This document shows, one piece after another, positions 5,524-7,039 of a stretch of DNA of 7,039 nucleotides (the first letter of the stretch is position 1; each line of letters starts with the position of its first letter). This DNA comes from an uncultured Collinsella sp. Its GTDB lineage: Bacteria; Actinomycetota; Coriobacteriia; Coriobacteriales; Coriobacteriaceae. The stretch covers positions 1 to 7,039 of the forward strand of contig CAAEOE010000019.1 in NCBI GenBank assembly GCA_900757505.1. The letters are read 5' to 3'. Made by a program: the position numbers and the translations under genes. Under the pieces are notes generated by a model that was given only the letters and a program-made list of their open reading frames with translations, searched no databases and was not told where the DNA came from.

Positions 5524-6378
5524 ATGTCCGTCCGCATTATTACCGATTCCGCAAGCGATATGTCGCCGGTCGAGCACCCAGCACTGGCCGTTTTGCCGCT
5601 GTCCGTCACCTTTGGCACCGATGTGTACATGGATGGCATCGACATCGATCACCAGCGCTTTTACGAGATGCTCGTGGAGCGCGATGAGCTGCCCAAGACC
5701 GGCCAGGTCAACCCGTACGCGTTTTCGCAGGCGATTGCCAAGGTTCGTGAAGCCGGCGATGAGGCTGTGATTATTACCGTGGGCGCTAAGCTATCAGGCA
5801 CCAATCAGAGTGCCCGTACCGCACTTGCCGAGGCGCCGGGCGGCGACGTGTACGTGGTGGATAGCAATAACGTCACTCTGGGCGAGCGTGTCCTGGTCGA
5901 GTATGCCCTGCGCCTGGTGAATGAGGGCCGTAGTGCGGCCCAGATCGCGGCGGCCGTCGAGGCCGTCCGTGACCGCGTGGTCGTCATCGGCCTGCTCGAG
6001 ACGCTGGAGTACCTGGTGCGCGGCGGTCGTCTGTCTGCTGCGGCCGGCGCCGTGGGCACGCTGCTCAACGTAAAGCCCGTGGTGGCTGTCGAGGACGGTC
6101 TGATCGTGCAGCTGGGTAAGGCGCGCGGTTCCAAGAACGGCCGCAATCTGCTCAATCAGAAGGTCGAAAAAGCGGGTGGCATCGACTTTTCCATGCCGCT
6201 GGCGCTCGGCTATACGGGCCTTTCGGATGCGGTGCTCAAGAAGTATATCGAGGACAGCGCGGCACTTTGGGCTGGCCACACCGAGGGCGAGTTGCCCGTT
6301 CACACCATCGGCGCCACCATCGGCACCCACGTTGGCCCTGGCGCCGTAGCCGTAGCCTTCTTCCAGCCCGCCAACTAA
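5524..6378 (+). CDS. DegV-family fatty-acid-binding protein (FakB-like)
   Basis: The 284-residue soluble protein is a DegV-family member. Marks are ITDSASDM (6-13), PLSVTFG (25-31), KTGQVNP (58-64), VGAKLSGTNQSA (86-97), VVDSNNVTLGE (111-121), LLETLEYLVRGGRLS (157-171), LLNVKPVVAVEDG (180-192) and IGATIGTHVGPGAVAVAF (262-279). In FakB proteins the fatty-acid carboxylate is held by a Thr in the TSQ-type motif, a Ser in the LSGT motif and a His near the C-terminus; here these are Thr59, Ser91 and His269, all present. FakB presents exogenous fatty acids to the kinase FakA for entry into phospholipid synthesis. No fakA is in this window. TGQVNP replaces the more common TSQPSP. The start follows AGAAAGGA by six bases. 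Repeat copy 3 begins 12 nt after the stop. Confidence 0.9.
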   Translation: MSVRIITDSASDMSPVEHPALAVLPLSVTFGTDVYMDGIDIDHQRFYEMLVERDELPKTGQVNPYAFSQAIAKVREAGDEAVIITVGAKLSGTNQSARTALAEAPGGDVYVVDSNNVTLGERVLVEYALRLVNEGRSAAQIAAAVEAVRDRVVVIGLLETLEYLVRGGRLSAAAGAVGTLLNVKPVVAVEDGLIVQLGKARGSKNGRNLLNQKVEKAGGIDFSMPLALGYTGLSDAVLKKYIEDSAALWAGHTEGELPVHTIGATIGTHVGPGAVAVAFFQPAN

Positions 6379-6390
6379 CCGACCTGCCAT

Positions 6391-6429
6391 AAACCACCAC
6401 AAAGGTGCCTGTCCCCTTTGCGGTGGTTT
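6391..6429 (+). repeat. Interspersed hairpin repeat, copy 3, stem damaged
   Basis: The arms AAACCACCACAAAGG (6391-6405) and CCTTTGCGGTGGTTT (6415-6429) enclose the usual TGCCTGTCC loop. A T-to-C change at 6421 makes an A-C mismatch with A6399 in the middle of the stem, and only three T follow before an A. It starts 12 nt after the degV stop and should be a weaker terminator than the other copies. The next gene starts only 29 nt beyond it, with its ribosome site inside that gap. Confidence 0.8.
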
Positions 6430-6458
6430 ATGCTTTTCAGGGTGGAAGGGAGCGAGCA

Positions 6459-6779
6459 ATGGCGTCTGAGGGCTTTTTTGAACGGGTGTACGAGGTGGTC
6501 GAGCAGATCCCCGAGGGGATGGTCGCCACGTATGGTCAGGTGGCGCTGCTTGCCGGTCGACCACGAAGTGCGCGGTATGTGGGGTATGCCCTGCATAGCA
6601 ATCCGCGCCCCGGCGAGATTCCCTGTCACCGCGTGGTGTTTGCCGACGGGCGCATATGCGAGGGTTTTGCTTTTGGCGGTCCCGATGCTCAACGTGAGCT
6701 TTTGCTAGGGGAGGGTGTGGCGTTTAAGGACGACATGCACGTCGACCTGGCCGTCTGTCGTTGGCCTGCCGGACTCTAA
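6459..6779 (+). CDS. Short MGMT-fold protein with intact PCHR site (alkyltransferase / alkyltransferase-like)
   Basis: The 106-residue protein is the DNA-binding domain of the O6-alkylguanine-DNA alkyltransferase family without the N-terminal domain. It shows YGQVALLAG (25-33, with the base-flipping Tyr region), SARYVGYALHSNP (37-49, with the Arg finger R39), IPCHRVV (54-60, with acceptor Cys56) and LLLGEGV (81-87). Family members of this size are usually alkyltransferase-like (ATL) proteins in which Trp or Ala replaces the Cys; they bind alkylated guanine and recruit nucleotide excision repair. Here the Cys is kept, so direct methyl transfer is possible. The start follows GAAGGGAG with a short spacer. 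An in-frame ATG at 6405 lies inside repeat copy 3 and is rejected. No promoter fits between that repeat and the gene, so expression probably depends on read-through from degV. Repeat copy 4 follows the stop by 18 nt. Confidence 0.85.
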   Translation: MASEGFFERVYEVVEQIPEGMVATYGQVALLAGRPRSARYVGYALHSNPRPGEIPCHRVVFADGRICEGFAFGGPDAQRELLLGEGVAFKDDMHVDLAVCRWPAGL

Positions 6780-6797
6780 CAGCTCTGCCGTGGCCAG

Positions 6798-6836
6798 AAC
6801 CACCACAAAGGTGCCTGTCCCCTTTGTGGTGGTTTT
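6798..6836 (+). repeat. Interspersed hairpin repeat, copy 4, terminator
   Basis: The arms AACCACCACAAAGG (6798-6811) and CCTTTGTGGTGGTT (6821-6834) give 14 perfect pairs around TGCCTGTCC and end in TTTT (6833-6836). It lies 18 nt after the stop of the MGMT gene and probably ends the plus-strand gene block. Confidence 0.83.
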
Positions 6837-7039
6837 CTGTTGCAGGTTTACCGGGGCTAACTTATGGAGAAGCTATGGCGGCGAATATTGATGCTGCAAA
6901 GTAAACCACGGTGAACTATATTGTATTCAGCAACGGAGCAGGCAATAGGCGATGAAAAAGCCTGCCCTGTTGAGTTTGATTCGCATCCCTCCCCTCTGTG
7001 CGATTCAACGGTGTACTTCGGGAACGGGCCCGCCGGCAA
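6837..7039. other. Right-edge stretch without a supported gene
   Basis: About 200 bases follow the last terminator. They contain two imperfect inverted repeats. CAACGGAGCAGGC (6931-6943) faces GCCTGCCCTGTTG (6960-6972) with 11 of 13 pairs, and TTGATTCGCA (6976-6985) faces TGCGATTCAA (6999-7008) with 9 of 10. A nine-codon frame reading MAANIDAAK then stop (6875-6904) has GGAG six bases upstream and could be a leader peptide or the remnant of a gene. A plus-strand frame is open from 6915 to the edge (...FDSHPSPLCDSTVYFGNGPAG) and may be the start of a gene outside the window, but it lacks a good start and ribosome site. I recognise no RNA gene here. Confidence 0.3.

Noticed and set aside
5794..6564. 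Minus-strand open frame of 256 codons opposite degV and the MGMT gene
   Set aside because: It is the complement of two recognisable genes and crosses the hairpin repeat; a shadow frame.
3859..6836. The four identical repeats as a CRISPR array
   Set aside because: The copies are hundreds of bases apart with genes between them, one is inverted, and no spacers or cas genes are present.
6857..7039. Minus-strand frame of 60 codons at the right edge
   Set aside because: No ribosome site, no family resemblance, and it overlaps the inverted repeats. It may simply be open by chance.

Overview
The window looks like chromosome from a high-GC Gram-positive gut anaerobe, most likely a member of the Coriobacteriia close to Collinsella. 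This is inferred from the GC-rich codon choice, the protein set, an ATP-type PEP carboxykinase, and short hairpin repeats built around GGGGACAGGCACC and GGGACGTTCC, which I associate with that group. No database was consulted, and the genus is a guess.

Layout. Positions 1-214 hold no gene but contain a widely spaced perfect 15-bp inverted repeat (12-26 / 120-134) that looks like the ends of a small non-autonomous element. A minus-strand Wzx/MOP-type polysaccharide exporter follows (215-1789, TTG start). The divergent intergenic region 1790-2168 is packed with structure: a hairpin with 19-bp arms, a second hairpin, a 27-bp tandem repeat whose two units differ only by transitions, a GC-rich hairpin, a 16-bp perfect palindrome that looks like an operator, and a small GNRA-type hairpin in the leader of pckA. 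From there every gene is on the plus strand: pckA (2169-3839), a solo B3/4-domain protein (4065-4784), a MarR-family regulator (4955-5404), a DegV/FakB-like fatty-acid-binding protein (5524-6378) and a short MGMT-fold protein that keeps the PCHR active site (6459-6779). The last 200 bases hold no gene I can support.

The most striking feature is a near-identical hairpin repeat present four times, each 12-26 nt after a stop codon (after pckA, the B3/4 gene, degV and the MGMT gene). Its arms read AAACCACCACAAAGG and the complement, around an invariant asymmetric 9-nt loop (TGCCTGTCC). One copy is inverted, one has a damaged stem. They look like mobile REP-type elements that now serve as transcription terminators. 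The only plus-strand neighbours without a copy between them are the MarR gene and degV, so these two may form one transcription unit. The damaged copy lies just before the MGMT gene, which has no visible room for its own promoter.

Functionally this is a set of mostly single-gene units: central carbon metabolism (PEP carboxykinase), a probable tRNA-related or editing-type protein, a regulator next to a fatty-acid-binding protein, a DNA alkylation-damage protein and an envelope polysaccharide exporter. There is no clear large operon or defence system. The novelty lies mainly in the repeats between genes and their possible regulatory use.
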